DNA of 64,000 nt from Pseudoalteromonas rubra (GTDB lineage Bacteria > Pseudomonadota > Gammaproteobacteria > Enterobacterales > Alteromonadaceae): the NCBI RefSeq assembly GCF_001482385.1, contig NZ_CP013611.1:186001-250000 (forward strand). The letters are read 5' to 3'. Below are positions 56,619 to 64,000 of the stretch, piece by piece. The translations under genes were made by a program, and so were the position numbers. Numbering within the stretch: position 1 is the first letter of the stretch; each line of letters starts with the position of its first letter. A model generated the notes under the pieces. That model did not search any database and was not told where the DNA came from. It was given only the letters and a program-made list of their open reading frames with translations.

Positions 56619-56645
56619 AAAAAACGCCATTTAATGGCGTTTTTT
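56619..56645 (+). terminator. Terminator of the 1280-residue lipoprotein gene
   Basis: 12-bp stem (AAAAAACGCCAT / ATGGCGTTTTTT, TTA loop), 19 bp after the stop codon. Confidence 0.94.
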
Positions 56646-56736
56646 GCTTTCTGGCTTACTGGTGTATGCATTGTTGTGTGGCTTTTGCCACTCGTACCAG
56701 ACTAGAGCGATGACAGGGCAGTCATACAGCCCCATA

Positions 56737-56840
56737 AAAAACGCCCGACTCTGTGTGAGTCGGGCTCAGGGAAAGGCTCAAAATGGGAGCCATGCGCTAA
56801 CTTAAAAACACCTTCTAATTACAAGGGAGAAGTAGAAAGT
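56737..56840 (-). ncRNA. Candidate small RNA with three hairpins and terminator
   Basis: In the 367-bp gap between the lipoprotein gene and rsmF. On the minus strand a -35-like TTGTAA (56876-56871) and -10-like TACACT (56852-56847), 18 bp apart, predict a start near 56840. The RNA would fold as CTTCT/AGAAG (56832-56828 with 56816-56812), GGCTC/GAGCC (56791-56787 with 56779-56775) and a terminator GCCCGACT/AGTCGGGC (56765-56758 with 56750-56743) followed by GTTTTTTATG. The T-run is on the minus strand, so the terminator belongs to this transcript or to rsmF read-through. The region between the hairpins is A/U-rich. I do not recognise the family. The rest of the gap (56841-56966) is AT-rich with nothing else seen. 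Confidence 0.45.
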
Positions 56841-56966
56841 CATTTAAGTGTAGCTAAGGCTTCATAAAATTTACAAACATTTGAAATATTAATTATTACC
56901 TTAAAAACAATGTGTTAATAACATATAAGCGAATCGTCTTAAAACAATCAAAAACTTTTGTTCAGG

Positions 56967-58424
56967 TTATACCCAAGTTATTAACTGGCCGTTAAGCACT
57001 AAATCACGTGGCAGTTTGTTCTTGATTTTGGCCTTTTGCCACTTACCTAACCCAACTGGTGCGCCGCATAGGGTAAGTATCACCTCACCTTTTGCGGGTC
57101 CCGGGGAATTAAGACGGATATCTTGTCCCTGAAAGTATGCTTTCGCTTGCGCGGGATCTAACTCAAACACATTGTTTGTGGCAAGGTGACCCAGGCAGGT
57201 AGCAAACTCGTGCTCAAGTTTGACCCCATTTTTATGGGTTGTGGCGACTTTAATGCCAATTCGTGAGTATTTGATTTTTTCCTGCAGTGTTTCCATATGT
57301 TGAGGAAATAACCATAATTCTTTGTCCCGACTCATTAGTGTGCCAGGTAAAGACTTGATCCCAAACTGTTGCTTAATACTCGTTTCAAATGCTTGTCGGT
57401 CTTTTTTGGTGCCTGACGAAAAGGGAAATTGCCCTTTTTTTGTCTTTTGCTGTAGGTGCTCGACACTGCCTGTTTTTTTGAATTTGGCAATAAAAAAGCC
57501 TTCGCTATCGTAGATTTGTGGCCAGACATGTAAGTAGCCTTGTGCTGTAGCGGCTTTGTTAGCATCCGGAAACAGAGTATTAAGCGGCACTATTTCAACG
57601 TGCTCTGAGAAGGTTTCGAGCAGGTGCTCACAGATCTGCTGGTTTTCTACTGGCGTCAGGGTACAGGTTGAATACACTAAAGTGCCACCGGGTTTGAGGG
57701 CCATAAAGGCACTGTGGATCAGTGTTTTCTGCACCTCGGCAATGTCCAGGTTCGATGCCAGTGACCAGTTCTTGAGCGCATCCGGGTCTTTGCGCACAGT
57801 CCCTTCTCCGGAGCAGGGGGCATCCAGTAATATATGATCAAAACTTTCATACATGTAATCACCAAACACCTTACCGTCAAAGTGCGACAGTGCGCAGTTG
57901 GCTACGCCCATACGCTTCAGCGTTGCGGCCAGTGTCTTTAACCGCGAAGAGGAAAGTTCATTAGCAATCAGAATGCCCTGGTTGTCCATTAAAGCGGCTA
58001 GTTGTGACGTTTTTGATCCTGGCGCAGCGGCCATATCCAGAACATGCTCTCCCGGAACCAGGGAAGTGGCCAACGCCATGGGTGGCAGCATAGAGCTTGC
58101 TTCTTGAACATAGATACAGCCACTCAGGTGCAGGGCGGTATTACCGATAGGCAGGTTGGCTTCTTCTTCTGCTGAACGGGTTAACCAGTAGCCCTGCTCG
58201 CACCAGGGAATAGGCTCAATGTGCCAGTTTAGTTGCGCAGCCTGATGTTCAAATTCTTGCAGCGACATCTTTAATGTATTAACACGGACAGCTCGCCGCA
58301 GGCCGGTGCGACAGCTGGCAATAAAGTCATCCATCGTCAGGTGCGCCGGCAGGTAGCTGGCGACATCTGCAATAAAATCATCGGGAATATAAGTTTTGTT
58401 GTCCAAAGTCAGTATCTCTTGCAC
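56967..58424 (-). CDS. rsmF: RsmF, 16S rRNA (cytosine1407-C5)-methyltransferase
   Basis: A 485-residue methyltransferase of the NOL1/NOP2/Sun family. SAM-binding motif I is [20 protein letters not shown]; the catalytic cysteines are in [16 protein letters not shown] and [15 protein letters not shown]. The C-terminal PUA-like domain (about residues 395-485) is the feature of RsmF (YebU). It methylates m5C1407 of 16S rRNA. It is transcribed leftwards from a region shared with the divergent arsenate-resistance pair. Confidence 0.95.
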   Translation of the reverse strand: MQEILTLDNKTYIPDDFIADVASYLPAHLTMDDFIASCRTGLRRAVRVNTLKMSLQEFEHQAAQLNWHIEPIPWCEQGYWLTRSAEEEANLPIGNTALHLSGCIYVQEASSMLPPMALATSLVPGEHVLDMAAAPGSKTSQLAALMDNQGILIANELSSSRLKTLAATLKRMGVANCALSHFDGKVFGDYMYESFDHILLDAPCSGEGTVRKDPDALKNWSLASNLDIAEVQKTLIHSAFMALKPGGTLVYSTCTLTPVENQQICEHLLETFSEHVEIVPLNTLFPDANKAATAQGYLHVWPQIYDSEGFFIAKFKKTGSVEHLQQKTKKGQFPFSSGTKKDRQAFETSIKQQFGIKSLPGTLMSRDKELWLFPQHMETLQEKIKYSRIGIKVATTHKNGVKLEHEFATCLGHLATNNVFELDPAQAKAYFQGQDIRLNSPGPAKGEVILTLCGAPVGLGKWQKAKIKNKLPRDLVLNGQLITWV

Positions 58425-58522
58425 TTTTAGCGACTAGTTTACCACTAATTGACATCACACGGGGATAGACTGACCCCAAGAGGCTATATTCCTCGTAGCA
58501 AGGCAATGCTTTGCCTTTAACC

Positions 58523-58551
58523 TTGAACATATGGAAAAACATATATAATAT
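58523..58551 (+). promoter_or_regulatory. Promoter with ArsR-type dyad for the GAPDH-arsJ pair
   Basis: ATATG-GAAAAA-CATAT (58529-58544), a perfect 5-bp inverted repeat with 6-bp spacer, of the short AT-rich dyad kind bound by ArsR/SmtB repressors. It lies between TTGAAC (58523-58528) as -35 and TATAAT (58544-58549, 15-bp spacing) or TAATAT (58546-58551, 17-bp spacing) as -10. A repressor bound here would block polymerase. Assignment to ArsR follows from the downstream ars genes and is an inference. Confidence 0.5.
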
Positions 58552-58634
58552 ATTTCGCATATTTGGCTTAGAGGGTGAAGGCTTGTCCTGAAACGCTTCT
58601 GAGTAACTCCGGTGTAATTAAAAAGGTAATTCAC

Positions 58635-59648
58635 ATGACAATCAAAGTAGGTATCAATGGATTTGGACGTATGGGCAGATTGACCATGCGGGCATTATGG
58701 CAATCAGCAGACATAGAAATTGTAAACATTAACGACCCGGGCGGTGATGCGCATACACTGGCGCACTTGATGAACTTTGACTCAGTGCATGGCAAGTGGC
58801 AATTCGAAGCGCAAGCCAGTGATGCTGGTACTATGGTGATTGCAGATAAACACATTACCGTGACGCAGCAAAAGCAGACCGAAAGTATTGACTGGTCTGG
58901 TTGTGATTTGGTCATTGAAGCCAGTGGTAAGATGAAAACCAAAGAGAAGCTGGCAGGTTACTTTGAGCAGGGCGTCAAACAGGTCGTGGTAACAGCACCG
59001 GTAAAAGAAGAGGGTGTACTGAATGTTGTGATGGGCGTAAACCAGCAACTGTTCGAGGCTGAGTCTCATCCCATCGTGACGGCTGCATCGTGCACTACTA
59101 ACTGTCTTGCACCTGTTGTCAAAGTGTTGCAGGACAACATTGGTATTAAACATGGGTCAATGACCACAATTCACGACATCACTAATACTCAGACTATTAT
59201 TGATGCGCCGCATAAAGATCTGCGCAGAGCACGCGCTTGTGGCACAAGTTTGATTCCTACTACGACTGGATCGGCAACCGCCATTACTCACATATTTCCG
59301 GAACTGAAAGGGAAGCTGAATGGTCACGCGGTACGTGTACCGTTGACGAATGCGTCAATCACCGACTGCGTATTCGAAGTAAATCGCGAAACAACCGTCG
59401 AAGAAATCAATAGCTGGATGGAGCAGGCTGCACAGGAAGAATTGGCGGGTATTCTGGGCTATGAAACTCGTCCTTTGGTATCCATCGACTATAAAACGGA
59501 CCCACGCAGCGCCATCGTTGATGCTTTGTCTACTATGGTCGTGAATGGGACCCAGGTTAAGCTTTATGTTTGGTATGACAATGAATGGGGTTATGCAAAT
59601 CGCACCGCTGATCTTGTGCGCTATGTGATTGCTCAACGTTGGGGATAA
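58635..59648 (+). CDS. ArsJ-associated glyceraldehyde-3-phosphate dehydrogenase
   Basis: I take ATG 58635 ([20 protein letters not shown]) with AAAAAGG eight bases upstream; the frame opens at 58575 but without RBS. The 337-residue type-I GAPDH has catalytic C153 in [20 protein letters not shown], the Rossmann [10 protein letters not shown] and C-terminal [19 protein letters not shown]. Directly followed by arsJ: in such pairs the enzyme uses arsenate in place of phosphate to make 1-arseno-3-phosphoglycerate, which ArsJ exports. It is not the housekeeping GAPDH. The four-base gap to arsJ indicates co-transcription. Confidence 0.92.
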   Translation: MTIKVGINGFGRMGRLTMRALWQSADIEIVNINDPGGDAHTLAHLMNFDSVHGKWQFEAQASDAGTMVIADKHITVTQQKQTESIDWSGCDLVIEASGKMKTKEKLAGYFEQGVKQVVVTAPVKEEGVLNVVMGVNQQLFEAESHPIVTAASCTTNCLAPVVKVLQDNIGIKHGSMTTIHDITNTQTIIDAPHKDLRRARACGTSLIPTTTGSATAITHIFPELKGKLNGHAVRVPLTNASITDCVFEVNRETTVEEINSWMEQAAQEELAGILGYETRPLVSIDYKTDPRSAIVDALSTMVVNGTQVKLYVWYDNEWGYANRTADLVRYVIAQRWG

Positions 59649-59652
59649 AAGC

Positions 59653-60852
59653 GTGTTGCAGCAGTTATCCGCGCCAATAAAGCAGTATCTGGTAATTACT
59701 GGAAATTACTGGTCGTTTACCCTGACCGACGGTGCACTGAGAATGCTGGTGGTGCTCTACTTCCATCAGCTGGGTTACAGTCCGCTCGCCATTGCTTCCT
59801 TATTTTTGCTTTATGAAGTATTTGGTGTAGTGACTAACCTGGTTGGTGGCTGGTTGGGTGCCAGGATGGGCCTGAACAAAACCATGAATGTCGGCTTGTT
59901 TTTGCAAATTGTCGCGTTGCTGATGCTGGCAGTGGACCCACAGTGGTTAAGTATTGCCTATGTTATGGTTGCACAGGCTTTATCAGGCATTGCCAAAGAC
60001 CTCAATAAAATGAGTGCTAAAAGCGCCATTAAGTTGCTGGTGCCCAAAGAGCAGGATGGTGTCTTGTTTAAATGGGTTGCCATCCTGACTGGCTCGAAGA
60101 ACGCACTCAAAGGGGTTGGTTTCTTTATGGGTGGTTTGCTTCTGACCCAGCTGGGGTTCCAGGGGGCACTGTGGTTTATGAGTGCGATGCTACTGATAAC
60201 TTGGTTACTTAGTTTGGTACTGCTCAAGCAGGATCTGGGTAAGAAGAAGCATAAGCCGAAATTTTCTGAGATGTTTTCGACCAGCAAACAGGTCAACTGG
60301 CTATCGGGTGCCAGGTTGTTTTTATTTGCCTCCAGAGATGTTTGGTTTGTGGTGGCATTGCCGGTTTATCTGGCCAGTGTATTCGGCTGGGATCACTGGT
60401 GGGTTGGTGGATTTATGGCTTGCTGGGTCATAGCTTACGGGCTAGTTCAGGCTAATGCACCTAAATTGTTAGGCAAACGGCGCTCTAATACCCAGCAGGC
60501 ATTTATCTGGGTGGCTACGCTATGCTTGCTGCCTGCGTTTATTGCATTGGCATTGTGGTATGAGTGGTATATTCAGATTTCCATTATTGCGGGCCTGTTG
60601 ATATTTGGTGCGGTGTTCGCCGTTAATTCTTCTTTGCACAGTTTTTTGATAGTGCACTTTGCAGATGAAGACGGGGTATCGATGGATGTCGGATTTTACT
60701 ATATGGCCAACGCTATGGGGCGTCTGGCCGGTACAATCTTATCAGGACTCGCGTACCAGTATGGTGGCCTGATTAGTTGTTTGTTGATTTCGAGTGTGTT
60801 GCTTGTGTTAGCGACAGTACTTACCTACGGATTGCAACGCCATACCAGATGA
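59653..60852 (+). CDS. arsJ: ArsJ, organoarsenical (1-arseno-3-phosphoglycerate) efflux permease
   Basis: I take GTG 59653 (LQQLSAPIKQYLVITGNYWS), behind GGGGAT and four bases after the GAPDH stop; a TTG at 59629 overlaps it. The 399-residue MFS protein has about twelve helices and the ArsJ-like segments YLVITGNYWSFTLTDGALRM, LVLYFHQLGYSPLAIASLFL, GIAKDLNKMSAKSAIKLLVP and GSKNALKGVGFFMGGLLL. It exports the arseno-ester, which then breaks down to arsenate outside. Together with the preceding GAPDH it gives arsenate resistance without reduction to arsenite. No arsR, arsC or arsB is nearby. Confidence 0.92.
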   Translation: MLQQLSAPIKQYLVITGNYWSFTLTDGALRMLVVLYFHQLGYSPLAIASLFLLYEVFGVVTNLVGGWLGARMGLNKTMNVGLFLQIVALLMLAVDPQWLSIAYVMVAQALSGIAKDLNKMSAKSAIKLLVPKEQDGVLFKWVAILTGSKNALKGVGFFMGGLLLTQLGFQGALWFMSAMLLITWLLSLVLLKQDLGKKKHKPKFSEMFSTSKQVNWLSGARLFLFASRDVWFVVALPVYLASVFGWDHWWVGGFMACWVIAYGLVQANAPKLLGKRRSNTQQAFIWVATLCLLPAFIALALWYEWYIQISIIAGLLIFGAVFAVNSSLHSFLIVHFADEDGVSMDVGFYYMANAMGRLAGTILSGLAYQYGGLISCLLISSVLLVLATVLTYGLQRHTR

Positions 60853-60867
60853 AGAACTCTCCAAAAT

Positions 60868-60905
60868 AGCGTAAGCCAACTGACTCTAACCTGTTGGCTT
60901 ACGCT
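60868..60905 (+). terminator. Long hairpin between convergent arsJ and chemoreceptor genes
   Basis: 13-bp perfect stem AGCGTAAGCCAAC / GTTGGCTTACGCT, 12-nt loop, 15 bp after the arsJ stop and 19 bp before the chemoreceptor stop. No T-run, but position and strength support a shared terminator. Confidence 0.7.
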
Positions 60906-60924
60906 GCAAGCAATGGAATGCTAT

Positions 60925-62904
60925 TTATGGCAGCTTGAAGCTGGCCGTAATTTGTTTCAGCTTTCTTGACTGTTTGTCCAGGTCCAGACTTGCACTGGCA
61001 ACCTGATCGGCCCCGGCTGCGTTATCCAGTGCTGCTTGTTTAATCGCATCAATATTGTAGCTAATCTCTTCAGTCGTCGAGGTCTGTTGCTGTGCTTCTT
61101 GTGCGATGCGTCTGGCACTTACTGAAATCTCCTGGATCTGTGTGACGCTTTTGTGCAGGCTTTGGGCACTCTCATTGGTGGCTGAGATAGAGGCCTGTGC
61201 GACTTCGGAAGATTGATGCATTTTATCAACAGCCTGTGTGGTTGCGCTTTGCAGCTCAAGGATCATAGTTTCAATATCGCCAGTAGATTGCTGAGTTTTG
61301 TGCGCCAGCTGGCGTACTTCGTCTGCAACGACAGCAAAGCCCCGGCCGTGTTCACCTGCGCGAGCGGCTTCGATGGCGGCGTTTAATGCAAGCAGGTTAG
61401 TTTGCTCGGTAATTGCCTGTATCACTTCGATGACCTTGCCTATGTTTTGGGCGCCAGATTCTACATTCTTAATTGCACGCTCAGAGTCATTGATCACTTG
61501 ATCCAAAGTGCTCATTTTTGAAACGCATTGCGCCAAAGTTTGGCTGGCGGTGTCAGTACTTTCTTCTGCTCTGACACTGAGTACAGCAACCTGATTAGCG
61601 CTGCTGGCAACGCTTTCAATGGATTGAGCGGTTGCACTGATAGCGAGCGCGACTTGCTCTATGTTTGCATGTTGCTCTTGCAGGCTGGTATTTGCTTGTT
61701 CGCTGGCTGCACTGGTCTGGCTGGCTGTGACAGCAAGTTGAGAGGTCGTCTCACTGATAGTTCCAATCACGTCCGTAAGATAACTGGTCATTTGTCGCAT
61801 CGCGCCATACACACCGGTAACATTGGTATCCTGGCTGAAATCCTGGCGCAAATCACCTGAGGCGATACGTTCACTGATATCGCGCATCATACTGGGTTCG
61901 CCGCCAAGTGGACGTAAAACAGAATTGGCTATTAACCAGGTGGCAATGCTAATTGCAATAATTGCAATTCCGCCAATTATTGCAATAAACCAATATAATT
62001 GGTAAATCGGTGCAAAAGCCTCAGCTTTATCAATTTCGCTCAACAATACCCAGTTCAGATTTTCAAACTGAAAGGGCATATAGGCAGACAAGACCGGGTT
62101 GCCGTTATAATCAATGATTAGTTTAGTTTCAGAGAACCCCTGCAAACCGCGTCTGACCGCGTAGGTATCGACTCCGTTATGGGCAACTGAACCTGCAAAG
62201 CTTGCCGTCACACTGTGTGCAACGGGATCCAGGTAAGAGTCTGAACGCATTCTTAAATCTGAGCCGACCAGGTAAGACTCACCCGTTTTACCCATACCAT
62301 CGCGTTGTTGCATGATGTCGTTGATGGTATCAATAGCGATTTGCAAAGCAATAACAGAGTGTGTTCGTCCGTTAATTTGGATTGGGACGCCTATAAAGGC
62401 AGCTGGTTCATTGTTACTGGGGGCATACCGTTGGTAGTCAGTAATAGAAAACTGCATACGATTGAGTGCATTGCGAAACAACTGTGCCAGCCCGGAGTCG
62501 CGATAGGGCCCGGTTCTTAGGTTGGTCTTATAATCGCTCTCCTGTGCGACGGTGTAACCAATAAAGCCGTCAGTGTCTATGATGAACAAGTCATAAAACC
62601 CTTTCTGTTCAATAAAGTGTTTAAACAAAGCATGGTTTTTATGCGCTAATTGAGCTGTAGTTGCATGTACTTCAGTACTGGCGATTTGTTGCCATTGTGC
62701 GGCAATCAGACTTAAATCTGCCTTGCGTGCCTGAAAGTAATCGTCAATTTGGCGATGTTTAATATGTTTGATTGAGGTCAGCTGATTATAAGCCTGACGT
62801 TCCAACGCATCGGATGCGGTCATCAAGGATGTGATTGCCATAAATGCGGCGGGCAGTAAGCCAACCAGTAAGAATGAAATCAACAAACGTAGTTTGGTGG
62901 ACAT
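60925..62904 (-). CDS. Methyl-accepting chemotaxis protein with dCache-type sensor
   Basis: A 659-residue chemoreceptor. Membrane helix 1 is at about 7-30; the periplasmic domain to about 300 has the double-Cache look ([24 protein letters not shown] stretch and [15 protein letters not shown]). Helix 2 ([20 protein letters not shown]) leads to HAMP. The cytoplasmic signalling tip is [20 protein letters not shown] then [19 protein letters not shown], with GxxxA-rich methylation helices. It signals through CheA/CheW. No pentapeptide CheR/CheB tether is seen at the C-terminus (ASFKLP). The ligand is unknown. Confidence 0.93.
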   Translation of the reverse strand: MSTKLRLLISFLLVGLLPAAFMAITSLMTASDALERQAYNQLTSIKHIKHRQIDDYFQARKADLSLIAAQWQQIASTEVHATTAQLAHKNHALFKHFIEQKGFYDLFIIDTDGFIGYTVAQESDYKTNLRTGPYRDSGLAQLFRNALNRMQFSITDYQRYAPSNNEPAAFIGVPIQINGRTHSVIALQIAIDTINDIMQQRDGMGKTGESYLVGSDLRMRSDSYLDPVAHSVTASFAGSVAHNGVDTYAVRRGLQGFSETKLIIDYNGNPVLSAYMPFQFENLNWVLLSEIDKAEAFAPIYQLYWFIAIIGGIAIIAISIATWLIANSVLRPLGGEPSMMRDISERIASGDLRQDFSQDTNVTGVYGAMRQMTSYLTDVIGTISETTSQLAVTASQTSAASEQANTSLQEQHANIEQVALAISATAQSIESVASSANQVAVLSVRAEESTDTASQTLAQCVSKMSTLDQVINDSERAIKNVESGAQNIGKVIEVIQAITEQTNLLALNAAIEAARAGEHGRGFAVVADEVRQLAHKTQQSTGDIETMILELQSATTQAVDKMHQSSEVAQASISATNESAQSLHKSVTQIQEISVSARRIAQEAQQQTSTTEEISYNIDAIKQAALDNAAGADQVASASLDLDKQSRKLKQITASFKLP

Positions 62905-63103
62905 GGAGTACCTGACTTTAGGTTATTTTGCTAATTGCAATTAAAAGTGATTATCTTCACACATTGTAAACAAAAATCCCTTTAGTGGGAACTCTTATGG
63001 GCAGAAAGTTAAAAAAAAGAAACTAAATTCTTATTTTTGTATCGGTATTTTGCTGTTTACATCGTTCTATGGAATTGTCTGGCAGGGATCTGCGTTGTCG
63101 GTA

Positions 63104-63123
63104 CCGGATGCCGGCGCATCCGG
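63104..63123. repeat. Perfect GC-rich hairpin
   Basis: CCGGATGC-CGGC-GCATCCGG: 8-bp perfect arms with a 4-nt loop, no T-run on either strand, 8 bp before the second miniature element in the gap between the chemoreceptor and ttcA. REP-like in form; I see no second copy in this window. Confidence 0.5.
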
Positions 63124-63131
63124 AACACTTT

Positions 63132-63305
63132 ATACCAATTTCGCTTAATACCTGTTTAATTTTAAGGCGTAAATATAACGCTAATGGCGTAAAAAATTTC
63201 TCATTTAGAACCTTATACCTTAGACATAGGTTCACAAATTTTAGCCTTGTTATCGACCCTACTTTCTCGCCTTAAAATAGAACACTTAACTAAGCAAATT
63301 GGTAT
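63132..63305. mobile_element. Miniature inverted-repeat element, copy 2 (about 174 bp)
   Basis: Begins ATACCAATTTCGCTTAATAC and ends AACTAAGCAAATTGGTAT. About 38 bp at each end are imperfect inverted repeats (both end inwards in ATTTTAAGGCG or its complement). In reverse complement it aligns with 20781-20942 over the whole length. It lies in the 404-bp gap between the chemoreceptor and ttcA and stops 3 bp short of the ttcA stop codon. No transposase is present. A short open frame across it is not credible as a gene. The rest of the gap (62905-63131) has one hairpin and otherwise nothing recognised. Confidence 0.75.
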
Positions 63306-63308
63306 GAT

Positions 63309-63998
63309 TTAGCTAAGCTCAATAGCCTGGATCTGAACGATTTGATCGTCCTCATCCTGTGCTGTGCTTTGTGGCGCGTCAGGGAATTGTGGTTTATCGA
63401 GTGCAATGTCCCCGCCATCAATGATGTCGTCTTTTTGTAAACCCTGAAAATCAAACAGAGCATGATCGGCAAGGTGGGAAGGAACAACATTTTGCATGGC
63501 AGTAAAAATACTTTCAACTCTGCCTGGGTGAGAGTTATTCCACTCGTTGAGCATCGCTTTGACATGCTTACGCTGCAGGTTTTCTTGTGAGCCACATAGA
63601 TTACAGGGGATGATGGGGAAAGCCTGGCTTTGCGCATACTGCGCGATATCAGCTTCTTTACAGTAGGCCAGAGGACGTATCACCATATGCTGACCATCAT
63701 CACTCATCAGCTTAGGAGGCATGCCTTTTAACTTGCCGCCGTAAAACATGTTGAGGAACATGGTTTCAATCATATCGTCTCTGTGATGACCCAGCGCTAT
63801 TTTAGTCGCACCCATTTCTTTTGCCGTGCGGTACAAGATACCACGGCGCAGGCGTGAACACAGCGAGCAGGTGGTTTTACCCTCTGGGATCTTATCCTTT
63901 ACGATTGAATAGGTGTCTTCCTCAACAATCTTATACTCAATGCCAAGGGTATCGAGATATTCGGGTAAGATATGTTCAGGGAACCCGGGTTGCTTCTG
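63309..63998 (-). CDS. ttcA: TtcA, tRNA 2-thiocytidine synthetase (C-terminal part)
   Basis: The gene runs off the right edge, so the N-terminal PP-loop (SGGKDS) is missing. About 230 residues are visible, beginning [20 protein letters not shown]. The Fe-S-cluster cysteines are in [20 protein letters not shown] and in [40 protein letters not shown] and [20 protein letters not shown] are typical of TtcA. It thiolates cytidine 32 of certain tRNAs. The Asp/Glu-rich tail ([20 protein letters not shown]) is lineage-specific. A miniature element ends just downstream of the stop codon. Confidence 0.94.
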   Translation of the reverse strand, partial: QKQPGFPEHILPEYLDTLGIEYKIVEEDTYSIVKDKIPEGKTTCSLCSRLRRGILYRTAKEMGATKIALGHHRDDMIETMFLNMFYGGKLKGMPPKLMSDDGQHMVIRPLAYCKEADIAQYAQSQAFPIIPCNLCGSQENLQRKHVKAMLNEWNNSHPGRVESIFTAMQNVVPSHLADHALFDFQGLQKDDIIDGGDIALDKPQFPDAPQSTAQDEDDQIVQIQAIELS

Positions 63999-64000
63999 AT

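Noticed and set aside
62932-62943. TAATTGCAATTA palindrome upstream of the chemoreceptor start
   Set aside because: A 12-bp AT-rich palindrome is expected by chance in such sequence and no second copy was seen.
63069-63275. 68-residue open frame across the second miniature element
   Set aside because: Most of it lies in the inverted-repeat element and the adjacent hairpin; no RBS and no protein family pattern.
1-64000. tRNA, rRNA, CRISPR array, prophage or transposase gene
   Set aside because: Intergenic gaps are short and I found no cloverleaf with TTCGA-type arm, no repeated spacer structure and no recognisable transposase or phage protein.

Overview
The window looks like a chromosomal segment of a marine gammaproteobacterium of the order Alteromonadales, most likely Pseudoalteromonas or a close relative. 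I infer this from the moderate GC content, the many GTG and TTG starts preceded by good ribosome binding sites, and the gene set: trp operon next to rnm-yciO-scpA-scpB-rluB, VolA/Pla-1-type lipase, M2 peptidase lipoprotein, DUF2989 lipoprotein and GapB-type GAPDH. Nearly all of it is core genome. I see no prophage, insertion sequence with transposase, CRISPR array, rRNA or tRNA. Both ends cut genes: purN at the left (minus strand) and ttcA at the right (minus strand).

Layout. 1-1190: purM-purN. 1258-4657: a GGDEF-EAL protein, an MlaC-like periplasmic protein and a DUF2989 lipoprotein. 4991-9573: long-form GAPDH, M14 carboxypeptidase, Na+/alanine symporter. 9777-13061: a tight operon of zinc-ribbon membrane protein, YeaC and a large DUF349 protein. 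13107-20737: YfcH, an AI-2E-family permease, a PepSY-PhoP-PhoQ-LprI-like operon, YciI, an SLC6-type transporter and a CPBP membrane protease. 21018-32912: HU, the complete trp operon (trpE-G-D-CF-B-A, minus strand), the divergent rnm-yciO-scpA-scpB-rluB run, and YciK. 33182-43321: VolA-like lipase, SohB, SixA, an ABC-2 exporter, M2 peptidase and a FadE-like acyl-CoA dehydrogenase. 43439-56599: three lipoproteins (two of them large and multidomain), an RND efflux pair, YkgJ, a ParD-like/Map pair. 56967-64000: RsmF, the arsenate-resistance pair GAPDH-ArsJ, a chemoreceptor and TtcA.

Regulation and noncoding content hold the most interesting signals. The trp leader carries two consecutive attenuator-like modules, each with a WWW-encoding reading frame, a segment able to form an antiterminator, and an intrinsic terminator. 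A pair of related miniature inverted-repeat elements (about 162 and 174 bp) lies at 20781-20942 and 63132-63305. A three-hairpin small-RNA candidate with its own promoter and terminator lies at about 56737-56840 on the minus strand. The GAPDH-ArsJ pair has an ATATG-N6-CATAT dyad in its promoter but no arsR nearby. The 1280-residue lipoprotein at 52757 appears to be an internal duplication of a roughly 450-490 residue unit.

How the genes work together: PurM and PurN are consecutive purine enzymes; the trp genes encode the chorismate-to-tryptophan pathway; ScpA and ScpB are partners of the SMC/condensin machine; PhoP and PhoQ form a two-component system; the GAPDH at 58635 and ArsJ together convert arsenate to an exportable ester; the RND adaptor and permease form an efflux pump that needs an outer-membrane channel encoded elsewhere. 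Functions are assigned by recognising family motifs in the translations; no database search was possible.
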